A DNA stretch of 64,000 nt from Methanococcoides sp. AM1 (GTDB lineage Archaea > Halobacteriota > Methanosarcinia > Methanosarcinales > Methanosarcinaceae), in assembly GCF_900774055.1 (NCBI RefSeq), contig NZ_CAAGSW010000001.1:327797-391796 (forward strand), written 5' to 3'. The first letter of the stretch is position 1; each line of letters opens with the position of its first letter. Both the position numbers and the translations under genes were made by a program. Below the pieces are notes generated by a model, which made no database searches, had not been told where the DNA came from, and saw only the letters and a program-made list of their open reading frames with translations. Positions 42,632 through 52,571 of the stretch are shown here, one piece after another.

Positions 42632-44287
42632 ATGGACTTTCAAAAGGCATTCATCGCACTTGAAATGGAACCAAAGGCTTATGCAAAAAAGATAGCTTTG
42701 CCAGTGGTGTCTTTTGGATTTATTTTCTCGATCCTCATCTATGTGTTGTTGCCGGACCTATTCACCGGAAGCACACAGATAATACCTGCACTAATTCCAG
42801 TGATATGTATCTTTTTTGCATTTTACTACCCATTCACAGCGCTTGGAAGCAAAGCTGCACAGATTGATAACAACATGCACTATTACATCACACAGATGGG
42901 TGCGATATCTACAGCAGAGACCCCAAGACTAGATATCATAAAGATAGTTTCCAAGAATGAGAGTTACAAGTTCCTTGCAAAAGAAAGTGAAAAGATATAC
43001 AACCTTGTCACAGTATGGAACATGAGCCTTTCCGATGCATGCAGATTCGCATCAAAGAGGACACCATCTGTACTTTATGAGGACTTCCTGGACAGGTTTG
43101 CACATGGCCTCCAGTCCGGAGAGGATATCAAGTCATTCCTTGCAGCAGAACAGAATGTCGTTATGAACGAGTACGAATCAATGTACAACGGTGCACTCTA
43201 TGCAATAGAGGTTATCAAGGAACTGTTCGTCTCCCTTATTATGGCATTGATATTCCTTGCATCTTTTGCAGTGATCATGCCCATACTGACCGGGATGGAT
43301 GCGGTCGTGCTAATGTCCATAGTTGTTGTTGTTTTCGTGGCAACTGATATAGTGATGATCAGTTTTACAAAATCAAAGGTCCCGAAGGACCCTATCTGGC
43401 AACAGACAAAGATAACGACAAAGGCCAAGACCAAATTATACCAATCCATACCTATCGCACTTGTAGGTTGTGTCATCGTCGCTATAGCAGTCATACTATA
43501 CGGAAAACTTGAGCTGCCCATTGCCGTTGCAGCAGTAATGACACCACTGGTCTACATTGGCCATACTGCAAAGAAGATCGAAAAGGATATCAAGCGTAAG
43601 GATGAGAACTACCCCTCATTTATACGATCTCTTGGAAGTTCTGCAGGCGCAAGAGGAGGACTTATCGATGAGGCACTTAAATCATTGCGTATACATGACT
43701 TTGGCCCGCTTACCAAAGATGTCAATGACCTTTTCAAGAGAATAAATACCCGTGTGGACAAAACTAAATCATGGAACTTCTTTTCAGCCAACACAGGAAG
43801 CAATCTCATACAGCGCTTTAGCGCCATGTTCGTTGAAGCAACCAATCTGGGAGGACAACCGGAAGTTATCGGTGACATGATCGCTACGAACTTCCACCGC
43901 ATCGTTAACCTGAGAAAGAAGAGATACCAGTCCGCATCCAGTCTTGTGGGAGTTCTATACGGACTTACAGCAGGTATCGGTTTTACCCTTTACATTTCAC
44001 TCGGGGTTGTTGGTTTGATGCAGGACATGTTCACGACCATTTCGATGCCGGAAGGTATGGGTATGGGAATGATCCTGAGCACAGAAATAGGTAATCTGGA
44101 ACTTCTGTCGGCCATGGTATTGTTCATCATGATATCACATTCGCTTATGTCAGCCCTGCTTATACGATTTGTTGATGGTGGACATATCCTCAGTTCAACG
44201 ACCGATTTTGTGATCATGTCATGGATATCAGCCTTCAGTGCAGTGTTCACGACATCCGGTGTGGCATCCCTACTTGGAACTACGTGA
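42632..44287 (+). CDS. Archaellum platform protein FlaJ (ArlJ)
   Basis: A 551-residue membrane platform protein with helices in groups: two near the N-terminus, two in the middle (ELFVSLIMALIFLASFAVIM and following), two around 295-330, and three at the C-terminus. Two cytoplasmic TadC/GspF-like domains lie between. It is the membrane ring turned by ArlI. GGAGAGA precedes the ATG. It ends the operon; no preflagellin peptidase or archaellin follows. Confidence 0.93.
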   Translation: MDFQKAFIALEMEPKAYAKKIALPVVSFGFIFSILIYVLLPDLFTGSTQIIPALIPVICIFFAFYYPFTALGSKAAQIDNNMHYYITQMGAISTAETPRLDIIKIVSKNESYKFLAKESEKIYNLVTVWNMSLSDACRFASKRTPSVLYEDFLDRFAHGLQSGEDIKSFLAAEQNVVMNEYESMYNGALYAIEVIKELFVSLIMALIFLASFAVIMPILTGMDAVVLMSIVVVVFVATDIVMISFTKSKVPKDPIWQQTKITTKAKTKLYQSIPIALVGCVIVAIAVILYGKLELPIAVAAVMTPLVYIGHTAKKIEKDIKRKDENYPSFIRSLGSSAGARGGLIDEALKSLRIHDFGPLTKDVNDLFKRINTRVDKTKSWNFFSANTGSNLIQRFSAMFVEATNLGGQPEVIGDMIATNFHRIVNLRKKRYQSASSLVGVLYGLTAGIGFTLYISLGVVGLMQDMFTTISMPEGMGMGMILSTEIGNLELLSAMVLFIMISHSLMSALLIRFVDGGHILSSTTDFVIMSWISAFSAVFTTSGVASLLGTT

Positions 44288-44428
44288 CTGAAGAAAAGGA
44301 AATATCCTAATATTTTCAAATTGGCATAGCTGAGGCTAGACTCAATGACCATCAGGCTTTCAAAATCATTGGATCAGGACTTTAATAAAAATAGATCGAT
44401 CGATAATAACAAAATGAACCGGATAGCA

Positions 44429-45442
44429 TCAGCTATCCAGCATATTCTTAACATACCCTGCAATTGCCCTGCCAACCTCAATGGTACTGGCATTCCCACC
44501 AAGGTCGGGAGTCATTATCTCTTCGAGTATACTCTTACCTACGGCATCTTCAACGATCTCTGCTTCTCTCTGGTAGCCCATCCATTCCAGCATCATCTTC
44601 ATACTCAGGATAGCTGCTATCGGGTTTGCAATGCCTTTACCTGCAATATCAGGACCACTTCCATGTACCGGCTCAAAGAAAGCATACTTATCACCAATAT
44701 TTGCACTGGGAGCAAGCCCCAGACTGCCTACAAGTGCTGCTGACATGTCACTCAGTATATCACCAAATAGATTGGTTGTGACCACAACATCATACCTTTC
44801 AGGATAGCTCATAAGGCTGTAGGCCATGGCATCCACCAGCATATCCCTATACTCCACACCTTCTGATCTTGCGGCCTCACGGCAGACATTCAGGAATAAA
44901 GTATCTGACTTTAGCACATTGGATTTATGAACGATCGTGAGATCATTTCGACGCTCTTTAGCCAGCCTGCAGGCACTCTTTGCAATTCTCTCTGAACCTT
45001 TTCGGGACACAACCCTTTTCGTATATGCCACATCATCATGTATCTCCTCTATGGATGAATACATGCCTTCGGTATTTTCCCTCACGATCACAAAATCGAA
45101 ATCACTTTTCCCGGTCACACCTGTAACACCGGGAAGAGGTTTGATCGGACGAATATTCGCATACATGTCAAGCTCTTTGCGTATTGTCAGAAGAACACTC
45201 TTGTAATTGGGATCGGCTGGTGTGGTGATCGCTCCAAAAAGAACACAATCGCAGCTTTTCAACACATCAAGGTCATTATCATCGATGGCTACCCCGCATT
45301 TCTCCCACTTGCCATATCCCAGCTCAAGCGGAACCTTTTCGAGGGGAAGACCAAATGCATCAAGAACCTCTACAGCTGCAGGAATGACCTCCTTGCCGAT
45401 GCCATCACCTTCAACTACTGCAACTCTCATTTTTTCAGCCAT
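44429..45442 (-). CDS. leuB: 3-Isopropylmalate dehydrogenase family protein
   Basis: A 337-residue NAD-dependent beta-hydroxyacid oxidative decarboxylase. Motifs: VVEGDGIGKEVIPAA at the N-terminus, VIVRENTEGMYSS, VHKSNVLKSD, the metal-binding VVTTNLFGDILSDMSAALVGSLG and FEPVHGSGPDIAGKG. In methanogens close paralogs act on isopropylmalate (leucine) or on threo-isocitrate homologues of coenzyme B synthesis; placement with leuD favours leucine, though the homologous pathway cannot be excluded. It lies 4 nt after the preceding unknown gene on the same strand. Assignment to the family is firm. Confidence 0.9.
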   Translation of the reverse strand: MAEKMRVAVVEGDGIGKEVIPAAVEVLDAFGLPLEKVPLELGYGKWEKCGVAIDDNDLDVLKSCDCVLFGAITTPADPNYKSVLLTIRKELDMYANIRPIKPLPGVTGVTGKSDFDFVIVRENTEGMYSSIEEIHDDVAYTKRVVSRKGSERIAKSACRLAKERRNDLTIVHKSNVLKSDTLFLNVCREAARSEGVEYRDMLVDAMAYSLMSYPERYDVVVTTNLFGDILSDMSAALVGSLGLAPSANIGDKYAFFEPVHGSGPDIAGKGIANPIAAILSMKMMLEWMGYQREAEIVEDAVGKSILEEIMTPDLGGNASTIEVGRAIAGYVKNMLDS

Positions 45443-45445
45443 GCT

Positions 45446-46306
45446 TCACTTCCTTTTCTCCGCAAGGTCCAGTGCCAGGTCCCTGACAGCTTCTGCCACA
45501 AAGAACTCAGATGCACCCCAGTGGACTACAACACCTTCTATACCGTTAATGGTAACCCGTCCTGACTTCTCGGAGCGGCAGCATCTGGTGATGAAAGGCT
45601 TTGTCGGTTTGAAGATATCGGACTTGAATGGACAGATGTTCACCAGCGAATACTCAACATCCGGGAATCGAGTCTCAAAAAGCTTTTTCGATATCTCACA
45701 TCCTACGAGCAAAGTGCCATCCTCTGTTATTGTATCGCAATCAAGGAACTTGCCTTTAAGCCCGGAACAGGAACATGGGAAAACCGTATTAGGTCCCTCG
45801 AACTGTGAAAGGTCGATAACATTTTCAGTAAAACGCACTCCGAAGTCCCCGAATATACCACTTACCTCAAGTCTTCTTATCACTTGGGAAAGCCACGATG
45901 GTTCCGGAGGCACTACATCAACGATCTCGATCTCTACGATCTCAGACAATGATGGCTCATGCACGAACGTCACGTGATTGTCAACACCTGTGAAAATGAC
46001 AGTATTGACACCATCCTTACAGAGACCTGCTGCTGTTTCGATAAGAAGAGCACGGTCCTTTATGTTCAGTTTTTGGTCATACTTTATGACCTGCTCCTTC
46101 GATGCAATGAGGTCAAGCTTTTCCACCTCACGCAAAAGGTCATCGCCCTGCTTTTTCACATAATAAACAGAATGTTCGACATCATCCTCCCCCACACGAT
46201 CCTCAACGATCATGTATTCGGAAAGGAAATAAATGATGTTCTCCTCTGCATCATCCGGGTGTATCTCGGTTACTCCGACACACTTGTATTCATCTGGAAA
46301 TATCAT
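45446..46306 (-). CDS. Conserved unknown protein in the leu operon
   Basis: A 286-residue soluble protein encoded between leuD and leuB, with 8-nt and 3-nt gaps, which marks it as part of the operon. The C-terminal half has a cysteine series: FPCSCSGLKGKFLDCD, LLVGCE, NICPFK and ITRCCRSEK, suggesting a metal or iron-sulfur site. The N-terminal half is acidic with VFHEP- and VVPPEPSW-type segments. I do not recognise a characterised family; similar genes are likely in other methanogens. It might help maturation or repair of the iron-sulfur isopropylmalate isomerase. That is inference from position and cysteines. Confidence 0.75.
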   Translation of the reverse strand: MIFPDEYKCVGVTEIHPDDAEENIIYFLSEYMIVEDRVGEDDVEHSVYYVKKQGDDLLREVEKLDLIASKEQVIKYDQKLNIKDRALLIETAAGLCKDGVNTVIFTGVDNHVTFVHEPSLSEIVEIEIVDVVPPEPSWLSQVIRRLEVSGIFGDFGVRFTENVIDLSQFEGPNTVFPCSCSGLKGKFLDCDTITEDGTLLVGCEISKKLFETRFPDVEYSLVNICPFKSDIFKPTKPFITRCCRSEKSGRVTINGIEGVVVHWGASEFFVAEAVRDLALDLAEKRK

Positions 46307-46314
46307 AGCTCACT

Positions 46315-46806
46315 TTATTTGTTCTGTTCTTGTAAAGCCTTGCGATGCTCAACAAGGCCGCCGTCTGTGAGGATCTCAAGCAGGAAATCCGGAAGTTTGT
46401 TGCCCTTGAAATGTTTCCCGTTGACGCTGACATTTCCTTCAAGCAGGTCAACTTCAACAATATCACCTTTCTTACATTCAATATCAGCTTCCATTAAAGG
46501 AAGTCCGACATTGATAGAATTACGGAAAAAGATGCGACCGAACGACTTTGCGACGACACATGAAACCCCTGCATACTTAAGGGCAAGAGCTGCCTGCTCC
46601 CTTGAGGAACCACAGCCGAAATTGTTCCCGCCAACCACAACGTCTCCCCTCTCAATCTTTTTAGAAAAATCAGGGTCAATGCCTTCCATTGCATGATCAG
46701 CAAATACCTGCATATCAGTGGTCCTGAGATATTTTCCCGGAATGATAACATCCGTGTCGATATCATCGCCAAAAATCCATGCCTTTCCTTTGATCTTACT
46801 TTCCAA
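46315..46806 (-). CDS. leuD: 3-Isopropylmalate dehydratase small subunit
   Basis: A protein of 163 residues, the swivelling small subunit of isopropylmalate (or homoaconitate) isomerase. Typical motifs are [42 protein letters not shown] and [16 protein letters not shown]. The Fe-S large subunit LeuC is not in the window. I choose the TTG ending at 46806 as start, because AGGTGAC lies five nt before it; the GTG at 46815 is itself part of that ribosome binding site. It begins the operon with the unknown gene and leuB. Substrate specificity (YLRT type) fits leucine or coenzyme B synthesis. Confidence 0.92.
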   Translation of the reverse strand: MESKIKGKAWIFGDDIDTDVIIPGKYLRTTDMQVFADHAMEGIDPDFSKKIERGDVVVGGNNFGCGSSREQAALALKYAGVSCVVAKSFGRIFFRNSINVGLPLMEADIECKKGDIVEVDLLEGNVSVNGKHFKGNKLPDFLLEILTDGGLVEHRKALQEQNK

Positions 46807-46893
46807 TGTTGTCACCTGTGATGTAGGTTTTACATGATAATATTTGTAAGTAGCGGAAAATAAAAGAATTGTGTGACCGAAATAACGGAACGA

Positions 46894-47760
46894 TCACAGG
46901 TCCTGAATTGTCTTAAGGTAATCCCTTACCTGAGGACCGAAATCATCACTGCAAAGTGCAAAATCAATAATTGCCTGGACATATCCGAGCTTGTCGCCGG
47001 TATCATATCGTTTACCTGCAAACTTGTAGGCATATACTTTCTGCATATCGTTGAGCATACGAATACCGTCGGTAAGCTGGATCTCACCGCCAACACCCTT
47101 CCCGGCATCCCTGATGCAATCGAATATCTCAGGAGTGAACACATACCTTCCTATGGCACCGATGTTCGATGGAGCTTCTTCAATAGAAGGCTTTTCCACA
47201 ATGTCCTCAAGGATGCATAGTGACTCTTCCACGGGCCTGCCCTTTATGATACCATAACTGCTGACCTTCTCCCGCGGGACCTCTTCAACTGCAATGGTAG
47301 AACATCTGTATTTTTGGAACACATCGATTAGCTGGCGGATACAGGGTGTATGGTTAACAATGATATCATCACCAAGGAGGACTGCGAAAGGATCTCCACT
47401 GACATGTTTCCTGGCAGTCATGATGGCATCCCCGAGCCCTCTTGGTTCCTTCTGCCTTATGTAGTGAATATCCACCATGGAAGAGATATCCTCCACCATT
47501 TTCAGAAGCGCATCCTTGTGTTGCTCTTTAAGGTGCATCTCCAGTTCAGGGGAATCATCAAAATAGTCCTCGATAGAACGCTTGCTCCTTCCTGTGACAA
47601 AGATAATATCATCGATACCCGCTGCAATGGCCTCCTCCACAACATAATGGATTACCGGCTTGTCGATTATCGGAAGCATTTCTTTTGGCATGGACTTGGT
47701 CACCGGCAGGAACCGGGTCCCAAGCCCTGCAGCGGGAATTACAGCTTTTTTAATATCCAT
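46894..47760 (-). CDS. galU: UTP-glucose-1-phosphate uridylyltransferase
   Basis: A 288-residue nucleotidyltransferase. AVIPAAGLGTRFLPVTKSMPKEMLPIIDKP (in two pieces, the nucleotide-binding loop) and VEKPSIEEAPSNIGAIGRYVF are GalU signatures; FVTGRSKRSIEDYFD is typical as well. It makes UDP-glucose for glycan synthesis, fitting its place beside aglB and the glycan cluster. It is a single gene between the leu operon and aglB, with GGATGT before its ATG. Length and motifs are normal. Confidence 0.94.
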   Translation of the reverse strand: MDIKKAVIPAAGLGTRFLPVTKSMPKEMLPIIDKPVIHYVVEEAIAAGIDDIIFVTGRSKRSIEDYFDDSPELEMHLKEQHKDALLKMVEDISSMVDIHYIRQKEPRGLGDAIMTARKHVSGDPFAVLLGDDIIVNHTPCIRQLIDVFQKYRCSTIAVEEVPREKVSSYGIIKGRPVEESLCILEDIVEKPSIEEAPSNIGAIGRYVFTPEIFDCIRDAGKGVGGEIQLTDGIRMLNDMQKVYAYKFAGKRYDTGDKLGYVQAIIDFALCSDDFGPQVRDYLKTIQDL

Positions 47761-47896
47761 CTAAACATCCCTTATAAAGATATAACATTGATATTTATCA
47801 ATCCTTCAATAAACATTAGTTCTCAAACAATAAGAGATCAGCCCCACCAAACCATCAGAAAATGAATTGAGGAAGAGGATGCACAAAACCTGTGCA
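47761..47896. terminator. Spacer with candidate aglB terminator
   Basis: On the minus strand, ATGCACA and TGTGCAT (47879-47897) form a 7-bp stem just at the aglB stop. No long T-run follows, only a pyrimidine-rich CCTCTTCC. A weak terminator or stability hairpin. Confidence 0.35.
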
Positions 47897-50353
47897 TTAT
47901 ACCTCTATCATATTCCCATCCAGTACATCCCTTTCACTGACATTTACTTCTTCCACAACGTCAACATAGGTTACCTTGTAAGGTCCAACCGGCATAGTAT
48001 CGAATTGTGTCTCCCCTTCAATTGGCCCTTGAGTGGAATATGGCACCGTAAATGAATATGTTCCATCCGAAACGGTTGACTGGGAATATACGAAGGTCCT
48101 TCCAATGTTGGTCAGTATGGTTACCGAAATGGTCACATCCTCGCCTTCAGGTGCTTCACCAACGACCTGTGCGCCCTCAGCATACTCGAATATCTTGACA
48201 TATCCGGTGTTTTCCAGAGCGAGATTGCCTTCAAAGAGCGCATTGTAAACATTCTTGTAACCAGTCTCTGCAGAATTGCCAACAGGAGATTCGTGTACCA
48301 TACGATACTGTTTCAATCCCCTTGCATCAAAGATATGTAGACGTGATTCCATGGAATTGAAATACCTTGGACCAGGCACTGTCTGCATTCCCATATCTGT
48401 TTGTACAGAAATGTAATAGTCAGCCGTATCAAGGGTCCATGCACTCATTGCATAGAACTTACCTGTTGCCATCTCCACATCAGAGACGATGTATCTTGCA
48501 CCGGCCTTCTCCGGGTCAGGGTGTACTGCCTCAAGAACTGCCGTAGCTTCTTCTTCGGATTGGGCTGTGAAGAATGTTGATGCACCGGGCTTGTTCTCTT
48601 CCTCAATGCTGTTTCTGCGACCTCCGACTCCCTGCTGGAACGGATTGGCATTTGGAATACGGTGTCCGATCACTTCTATCCAGTGGCCATAGTCCCACCA
48701 GGACATCACACCGTACGCAGTGTCAGGGTACTGGTAACTTTCACCTTCTGCAGGAATATCATAGCTCTCGTAATAGTCCAATCCCGGATCAGGAGTGTTG
48801 GAATTCAGCCACATGGTAGATTCGATCCAGTAGCCGTTAGGACCACCTGTGTACTGGGACTGTTGCATTGACATGTTGTAACTTGGATACATGAAGACCA
48901 GTATGATCACCAGAACTGAGAGCAAATGCCATATCTTGATGTTTTTAATATCAAACTTGTCCTTTAATTTGAGATCCTCAAGAAGGTCTTTCCAGCCCGC
49001 AAGCTCCAGGATCTTGATACCAACGAAGGCAGACAGAATTGCAGCGTTCACTGAATAATAGTATGCGAAACGGTTCTGCTGGAGCATTGCCCAGATGATC
49101 ATGAAGGTCCAGACCAGCAAGAAGGTTCTTTCAGGAGTATTGTTCTTCTTGTATGCCTCGTAACCGAGGTAGATTATTGCAATGAGGGAGATATATCCGA
49201 GGGTTGTGAAGTTGCTCCAGAAGGGAGCGAGGGAGAACTGACCGCCTACGGAGAGTAATGGGGATGCTTCGGCTATGGTGAGGCCGCCTCCGGTTCGTGT
49301 GAAGTAACTTGCTAAACTTGATATTAATCCGTAAGTTGATGGAGAGAATATTTTTGCAAGCCCGATCCCTACGATGGATAATAATGCTATTGAAAGTGGA
49401 TAGTAGTATTTTTTAAGATTTCGTTTATTTAACTCAATGGAGATGAGGGTGAAGAGAGGGAATGCTATGATTCCTGCGAAGAGACCTTTTATCAAGAGGC
49501 CTTTGGAGGAAAGGTTAGGCACCATGAGTACCATTAGTAAGGCAATACCAAATAGTATCACGCCTCCGACTGCCAGATGATCGGTCGAGCGGTTGTGCAT
49601 GTGATCTATTACATGCTGCACTGTGATGTAGATACCAAGTATAAAACTGAAGAATATTGCCCCATACCATGCGAGTGAATAAGCACCAAGTGAAACTCCT
49701 GCAAGTATAAAGTACGGGAGGGTAGATCTTAATGAATCAAAGTTCCTGTTACTGATGCTTTCAAAGGTAATCGGATGTTCACGGCCAACCTTCAATGCCA
49801 TTATCATGAACATAGCTACAATAGTGGTGAGCAGGGTCTCAGCGATGTGGTGATCATTGAACCCCAGTATAGACCTTGAGAGAAACTGCCCCGGTGCAAT
49901 TGCTATTAATAAAGCTGCAAGCAAACCGACCCTGCGATCAAACAACCACTTAGCTACGAAGTATGTTGGGATTACTACTATTGCACCCAGAAATGCAGGG
50001 TAATATGCACAAACTTTGTAGATCAGATCTTGACTTGGGTTTCCAGATCCGAGAATCCAGATGATTGCAGAGAGGACCAGATCGAACAAGGGTGCAAAGA
50101 TTTGAACTGTACCACTAGGATATTGTGTGTAAGCATCAAACCATAGAATATTCGGGAAATTATGCACAATGGATTCTACGTTCCGCAAGTGATACCAGGG
50201 ATCGTTGCCACCAAAGCGTACAAATCCATTTGATAGAAATACGCTTGCTTTGGGTATAGTTCTGATATATAATGCTATCAGGAATGAGATAAGCACCCCT
50301 GCAATATAAGGTAAGGATTTAATAATTTGGGTTTTTTTGTTTTCACCAGTCAT
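47897..50353 (-). CDS. aglB: AglB oligosaccharyltransferase (STT3 family)
   Basis: A protein of 818 residues. The N-terminal half has about eleven to thirteen membrane helices, with the FVRFGGNDPWYHLRNVE segment holding the first DxD-like acidic site and ILGFNDHHIAETLL the second. The outer domain carries the WWDYG motif (VMSWWDYGHWIEVIG) that binds the Asn-X-Ser/Thr acceptor. A beta-rich C-terminal domain follows. AglB transfers the finished glycan from a dolichol carrier to S-layer proteins, archaellins and pilins outside the cell. I start at the ATG at 50353 (MTGENKK), with GAGTGA upstream. It is next to the glycan synthesis genes on the same strand. Confidence 0.95.
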   Translation of the reverse strand: MTGENKKTQIIKSLPYIAGVLISFLIALYIRTIPKASVFLSNGFVRFGGNDPWYHLRNVESIVHNFPNILWFDAYTQYPSGTVQIFAPLFDLVLSAIIWILGSGNPSQDLIYKVCAYYPAFLGAIVVIPTYFVAKWLFDRRVGLLAALLIAIAPGQFLSRSILGFNDHHIAETLLTTIVAMFMIMALKVGREHPITFESISNRNFDSLRSTLPYFILAGVSLGAYSLAWYGAIFFSFILGIYITVQHVIDHMHNRSTDHLAVGGVILFGIALLMVLMVPNLSSKGLLIKGLFAGIIAFPLFTLISIELNKRNLKKYYYPLSIALLSIVGIGLAKIFSPSTYGLISSLASYFTRTGGGLTIAEASPLLSVGGQFSLAPFWSNFTTLGYISLIAIIYLGYEAYKKNNTPERTFLLVWTFMIIWAMLQQNRFAYYYSVNAAILSAFVGIKILELAGWKDLLEDLKLKDKFDIKNIKIWHLLSVLVIILVFMYPSYNMSMQQSQYTGGPNGYWIESTMWLNSNTPDPGLDYYESYDIPAEGESYQYPDTAYGVMSWWDYGHWIEVIGHRIPNANPFQQGVGGRRNSIEEENKPGASTFFTAQSEEEATAVLEAVHPDPEKAGARYIVSDVEMATGKFYAMSAWTLDTADYYISVQTDMGMQTVPGPRYFNSMESRLHIFDARGLKQYRMVHESPVGNSAETGYKNVYNALFEGNLALENTGYVKIFEYAEGAQVVGEAPEGEDVTISVTILTNIGRTFVYSQSTVSDGTYSFTVPYSTQGPIEGETQFDTMPVGPYKVTYVDVVEEVNVSERDVLDGNMIEV

Positions 50354-50690
50354 ATGCTTCACTCGCATTAAGTGCATATTGATTATTTCCAACACTGAAG
50401 AGATAGATAACAAAATGTACAGGATCTAGATTTCGATTTTACCTCGCAATCTAGCAAACCCTACACGTTAACTCAGGTAATGAACTTTTATGATACAGAC
50501 TTACCTGAATAATGAAGATATCCACACGATGTTAAAGGAAACTTTCTTTTAAATTTGCAATGTATTAATTCATCATTCGATATATAACTATTAGTGAATG
50601 ACTATACATTTATTACAAATATATTGTTACAAATTAGAGATTATAGCTCCAAACATACACAATTAATTTTAAAATCCGATGATCATTAAA
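50354..50690. promoter_or_regulatory. Intergenic region upstream of aglB
   Basis: AT-rich and without a gene. On the minus strand a TATA-like TTATATATC lies near 50579-50587, but that would give a leader of >200 nt; another AT-rich run near 50480-50500 is nearer. aglB therefore seems to have its own promoter, apart from the glycan operon upstream. Confidence 0.35.
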
Positions 50691-51557
50691 TTAATCATTC
50701 TTGGGTTCTAGAATAGCATTCTTTTTGTGAGAGAGACCTGTCACAAAACGTTTACCAAAATTAACTAAATACCGGGTATTCTTATCTCCAAGTATATGAT
50801 TTAAAGATGGATAACAGATCGCCCATGCATACGATATGAGCCAGGGAATCGTGACCACTTTTAGATGGTTATTTCGTCTTGCCCTAGCAGTTTCCTTAAC
50901 TAACTCTGTGCAGTTGGCAGTGACTCCTCCGGTTTGCATCCCTGCTACGATAAATCCATTTACAAAAAGAGCATCCCCCCCTTCCTTAAAAGCCCTAACA
51001 AGTAATTCATAGTCCCCTACGATCCTATAAGATTCATCAAACTTCCCATATATTTCAAAGAGACTGCGATGGTGAAACATCCCCTGATGCGTAAAAGTAC
51101 ATACCCCATCTACAATAATGCCATTGCGTGTATAATCCCACGCATTACCATCAACGCAACATAGTTCATCAGCTTCTGTTACTCTTGCAACCTGCCCATA
51201 GACCAACTGAATATTTTCAGATTCCGCCTTTATCAAATGTGGTGCCATTTCTTCAAATACACTGCTTTTCCAAAGATAATCGTCAGATCCCAAAAAGTAT
51301 ATCCATTCTCCACTGGCATGATCCAGTGCCTTATTCCAGGCATTGTAAATACCAGTATCCGGTTCTGATTTCCAGTAAGCTATTTTATCTTTGTTGGTCA
51401 TCAAAATATCGATGCTGCCATCTGTAGAGCCCCCATCCACAATAATAAGCTCTTTATTGGGATAAGTCTGATCAGATACACTATCGATACAACGCTGTAA
51501 GGTCTTGTCACCATTATAAACGGCCACAATAACGGAAATCAAGGGTTGTGATGTCAT
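50691..51557 (-). CDS. GT2 family glycosyltransferase
   Basis: A 288-residue GT-A enzyme. ISVIVAVYNGDKTLQRCIDSV, ELIIVDGGSTDGS and the DxD-like FLGSDDYLW are typical; EPDTGIYNAWNKAL is found in WcaA/WcaE-like transferases. There is no C-terminal membrane segment, so it is cytoplasmic or peripheral. It adds one sugar to a lipid-linked glycan using a nucleotide sugar, possibly GDP-fucose made by the neighbouring reductase. It starts 40 nt after the fcl-like stop and ends the cluster before aglB. Specificity is not predictable. Confidence 0.88.
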   Translation of the reverse strand: MTSQPLISVIVAVYNGDKTLQRCIDSVSDQTYPNKELIIVDGGSTDGSIDILMTNKDKIAYWKSEPDTGIYNAWNKALDHASGEWIYFLGSDDYLWKSSVFEEMAPHLIKAESENIQLVYGQVARVTEADELCCVDGNAWDYTRNGIIVDGVCTFTHQGMFHHRSLFEIYGKFDESYRIVGDYELLVRAFKEGGDALFVNGFIVAGMQTGGVTANCTELVKETARARRNNHLKVVTIPWLISYAWAICYPSLNHILGDKNTRYLVNFGKRFVTGLSHKKNAILEPKND

Positions 51558-51597
51558 TTACTTCGCCATTGAATATAGCATTCATTGGTATATTGTT

Positions 51598-52533
51598 TTA
51601 TTTCTCACTTTTATACCACTCATACGTTTGCATAATTCCATTTCTGAGCGGTATCTTAGCTTCCCATCCAAGCCTATTCAGCCTGCTAACATCCAACAAC
51701 TTCTGAGGAGTACCGTCAGGTTTCGATTTATCATAAACGATCTCACCCTCATATCCAACAATATCTCCTATGAGTTCAGCAAGCTCCCGAATGGTGATAT
51801 CTTTTCCAACACCTATATTAACAAACTCACCTATGTCGGACTCATCGTAGTTTTCCATAAGGTGAACACAGGCATCTGCCATATCATCCACGTGCAGGAA
51901 CTCGCGCCTTGGTGAACCTGTACCCCAGATTACAATCTCCGGTTCATCATCGATCTTTGCCTCATGGAACTTGCGGATAAGTGCAGGCATCACGTGGGAT
52001 GATTCAAGGTCAAAATTGTCATTCTGTCCATAAAGGTTTGTGGGCATTACCGACATGAAGTTTGTTCCATATTGCTGATTATAGTGCTTGCACAACCTTA
52101 TGCCTGCTATCTTTGCTATTGCATATGCTTCATTTGTAACTTCCAGTTCCCCGGTAAGCAGGTATTCTTCCTTCATAGGCTGAGGTGCAAACTTGGGATA
52201 GATGCAGGATGAACCAAGGAAAAGAAGCTTTTTGACCCCATAGGTGTATGCAGCATGGATCACGTTTGCCTCGATCATGAGGTTCTCATAGATGAATTCG
52301 GCCGGATATGTGCTGTTTGCAAAGATACCACCTACTTTAGCTGCTGCCAGAAAGACATATTCAGGTTTTTCGGTTTCGAAAAAATTGTTGACAGCCTGCT
52401 GGTTTATGAGGTCGAGATCGTTGTGAGTGCGGGTTATGAGGTTTGTGTAACCTTTGGATTCCAGTTTTCTTATTATGCCCGAACCCACCATGCCACGGTG
52501 GCCAGCGATATAGATTTTAGAGTTGAGGTTCAT
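51598..52533 (-). CDS. GDP-L-fucose synthase-like epimerase/reductase
   Basis: A 311-residue short-chain dehydrogenase fold. NAD(P)-binding GHRGMVGSG at 11-19, the catalytic serine in [16 protein letters not shown], and Y136-x3-K140 (YAIAK) match Fcl/WcaG, which converts GDP-4-keto-6-deoxy-mannose to GDP-L-fucose. The [11 protein letters not shown] and [14 protein letters not shown] segments also fit. The partner GDP-mannose 4,6-dehydratase is not in the window. It follows the HAD phosphatase by 38 nt. Specific product could be another 6-deoxy sugar. Confidence 0.9.
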   Translation of the reverse strand: MNLNSKIYIAGHRGMVGSGIIRKLESKGYTNLITRTHNDLDLINQQAVNNFFETEKPEYVFLAAAKVGGIFANSTYPAEFIYENLMIEANVIHAAYTYGVKKLLFLGSSCIYPKFAPQPMKEEYLLTGELEVTNEAYAIAKIAGIRLCKHYNQQYGTNFMSVMPTNLYGQNDNFDLESSHVMPALIRKFHEAKIDDEPEIVIWGTGSPRREFLHVDDMADACVHLMENYDESDIGEFVNIGVGKDITIRELAELIGDIVGYEGEIVYDKSKPDGTPQKLLDVSRLNRLGWEAKIPLRNGIMQTYEWYKSEK

Positions 52534-52571
52534 ATTAATTCACTTTCTATTGGATTGGATAGCATATCCAG

